Shown: in pieces, positions 12,945 through 14,019 of the stretch | Position numbering within the stretch: position 1 is the first letter of the stretch | Layout of the letters: every line of letters begins with the position of its first letter | Position numbers and translations under genes: made by a program | Notes under the pieces: generated by a model | Seen by the model: only the letters and a program-made list of their open reading frames with translations | The model's database searches: none | Told to the model about the DNA's origin: nothing | Source: Betaproteobacteria bacterium | GTDB lineage: Bacteria > Pseudomonadota > Gammaproteobacteria > Burkholderiales > CAIKXV01 | Assembly: GCA_947456915.1 (NCBI GenBank) | Contig: CANGUQ010000045.1 | Location: forward strand, 1 to 14,019 | DNA: 14,019 nucleotides | Direction: 5' to 3'

Positions 12945-14019
12945 CGCGCGATCCCCGCAGCCAGATCGACCGCGCGCGCCCTGAGTCCCGCGTCGGCACG
13001 CAGCTGCGCCTTCGCGATCTTGTGCGTGGGCGTGTGCGGGAGCTCGTCGACGAACAGCACGTAGCGCGGCACCTTCTGCGGCGCGAGCCGCTCGCGGCAC
13101 CAGCTCGCGATCTCCTGCGCACTCGCACTCATGCCCGGACGGCAGGCGACGACCGCGAGGATGTCGTCCTCGCCCAGTTCGGCCGCAACCGCGATCGCTG
13201 CCGCCTCGTGTACGGCCGGGTGCTGTCCGATCACCCGGTCGAGCTCGGCGCCGGAGATGTTCTCGCCGCGGCGGCGGATGATGTCCTTGCGCCGGCAGAC
13301 GAAGAAGTAGAAGCCGTCGTCATCGCGGCGCACGACGTCGCCGGTGCGAAACCACCCGTCGACGAACGCGTCTGCGGTCTGCTGCGGATCGCGCCAGTAG
13401 CCCTGCATCACGATCGGCGTCTTCACCCAGAGTTCGCCCTCGGCGCCGTCGGGCAGGTCGCGGCCCTCGTCATCGACGATGCGGCACTGTGCCCACGCAC
13501 GCTCGGGGTCGGGGTGACGACCGAGCGGCCCCATGCTGCCGGTCTTGCGCGCCCCGTCGATCGGGTTGCAGGTGACCCCGGGGATCTCGGTCATGCCGTA
13601 GCCGCCCACGAGGTGCGGGATGCCGAAATCGTCGCGAAACGCCGGCTCCATCGGGCCGCGGACGCCGTACACGGCGCGCAGCCGGTGCTCGGGTCGGAAC
13701 TCGCTGCGCGGCCGGTTGATCAGGATGGTGCCGATCGCCTCGATGATGTTGACCTCGGTCGCGCCGGTGTCGACGACCGTCGACCAGAAGGTCGAGGCGG
13801 AGAACTTCGCCACGATCGCCATGCTGCAGCCGGCGGCGAGCGTACCGGCCACCGAGTAGAACGTCGCGTTGATGTGAAACAGCGGCAGCACGATCAGCAC
13901 CCGGTCGTCGGGCTGTAGCCAGACGCGCTGGACGAACGCCTCCCCGCCGGTGGCGAAGTTGCGCTGGCTGTGCATCGCGCCCTTGGGAAAGCCCGTGGTG
14001 CCCGAGGTGTAGACGATCA
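12941..14019 (-). CDS. AMP-forming acyl-CoA ligase (CaiC-like), N-terminus beyond the window
   Basis: This is the C-terminal 358 residues of an ANL-superfamily adenylating enzyme. It turns a carboxylate, ATP and CoA into an acyl-CoA. The gene enters from the right edge, where the minus strand reads IVYTSGTTGFPKGAMHSQ, the phosphate-binding A3 motif. Then come GGYGMTE (A5), GWFRTGDVVRRDDDGFYFF (A7), CRRKDIIRRRGENIS (A8 hinge) and the A10 lysine in THKIAKAQLR. The RRGENIS hinge resembles crotonobetaine/carnitine-CoA ligase types, but substrate specificity cannot be read. About 150-190 N-terminal residues should lie outside the window. The stop codon overlaps the start of the Bug gene. The ATG at 13975 inside the window is not the real start. 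Confidence 0.93.
   Translation of the reverse strand, partial: IVYTSGTTGFPKGAMHSQRNFATGGEAFVQRVWLQPDDRVLIVLPLFHINATFYSVAGTLAAGCSMAIVAKFSASTFWSTVVDTGATEVNIIEAIGTILINRPRSEFRPEHRLRAVYGVRGPMEPAFRDDFGIPHLVGGYGMTEIPGVTCNPIDGARKTGSMGPLGRHPDPERAWAQCRIVDDEGRDLPDGAEGELWVKTPIVMQGYWRDPQQTADAFVDGWFRTGDVVRRDDDGFYFFVCRRKDIIRRRGENISGAELDRVIGQHPAVHEAAAIAVAAELGEDDILAVVACRPGMSASAQEIASWCRERLAPQKVPRYVLFVDELPHTPTHKIAKAQLRADAGLRARAVDLAAGIAR

Noticed and set aside
10714..13128. 804-codon minus-strand open frame
   Set aside because: It crosses the transglutaminase-like gene and the Bug gene in a wrong frame. Its length is an effect of high GC, and the sequence is low-complexity Arg/Ala-rich.

Overview
This is a GC-rich stretch of chromosome. 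It most likely comes from a betaproteobacterium, probably Burkholderiales-like. That placement rests on base composition, on two orphan Bug/TctC-type solute-binding proteins without adjacent TctA/TctB membrane subunits, and on the protein families present. It is an inference from style, not a database match.

Left part (1-5838): three plus-strand genes come first. They are an ApbA/PanE-family ketoacid reductase (121-1059), a Bug-family periplasmic binding protein with a Tat-like signal (1229-2221), and a PuuB/DAO-type FAD oxidoreductase (GTG start, 2316-3668). They converge on two minus-strand genes: an amidohydrolase-2 family metal-dependent hydrolase (3990-4820) and a 3-hydroxyisobutyrate-dehydrogenase-like reductase (TTG start, 4957-5838). 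Between the converging genes lies a cluster of four near-identical GC-rich palindromes plus partial units (3694-3989). It is the clearest non-coding structure in the window and probably works as a two-way terminator.

Middle part (5839-10692): a short divergent region precedes a CocE/NonD hydrolase (6011-7753). Directly behind it is a decayed minus-strand C-terminal fragment of an IS110-family transposase (about 7770-8075). Next come four plus-strand genes with visibly weaker third-position G/C preference. Two are unrecognised soluble proteins, one is a probable lipoprotein, and one is a small four-helix membrane protein resembling hydroxylaminobenzene mutase. This is the most accessory-looking part of the window.

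Right part (10693-14019): about 310 bp without a convincing gene leads into a transglutaminase-like cysteine protease-fold protein (11005-11880). It converges on a minus-strand pair: an AMP-forming acyl-CoA ligase running off the right edge (12941-14019), and a second Bug protein (11898-12944) whose ATG overlaps the ligase stop codon (ATGA).

The conserved genes together read as scattered catabolic functions: uptake of carboxylates, CoA activation, oxidation of amines or hydroxyacids, and hydrolysis of esters, amides or lactones. No complete pathway is visible. I found no tRNA, rRNA, CRISPR array or defence system. I do not see a convincing new multi-gene system. The palindrome cluster and the orphan block at 8226-10692 best repay a second look.
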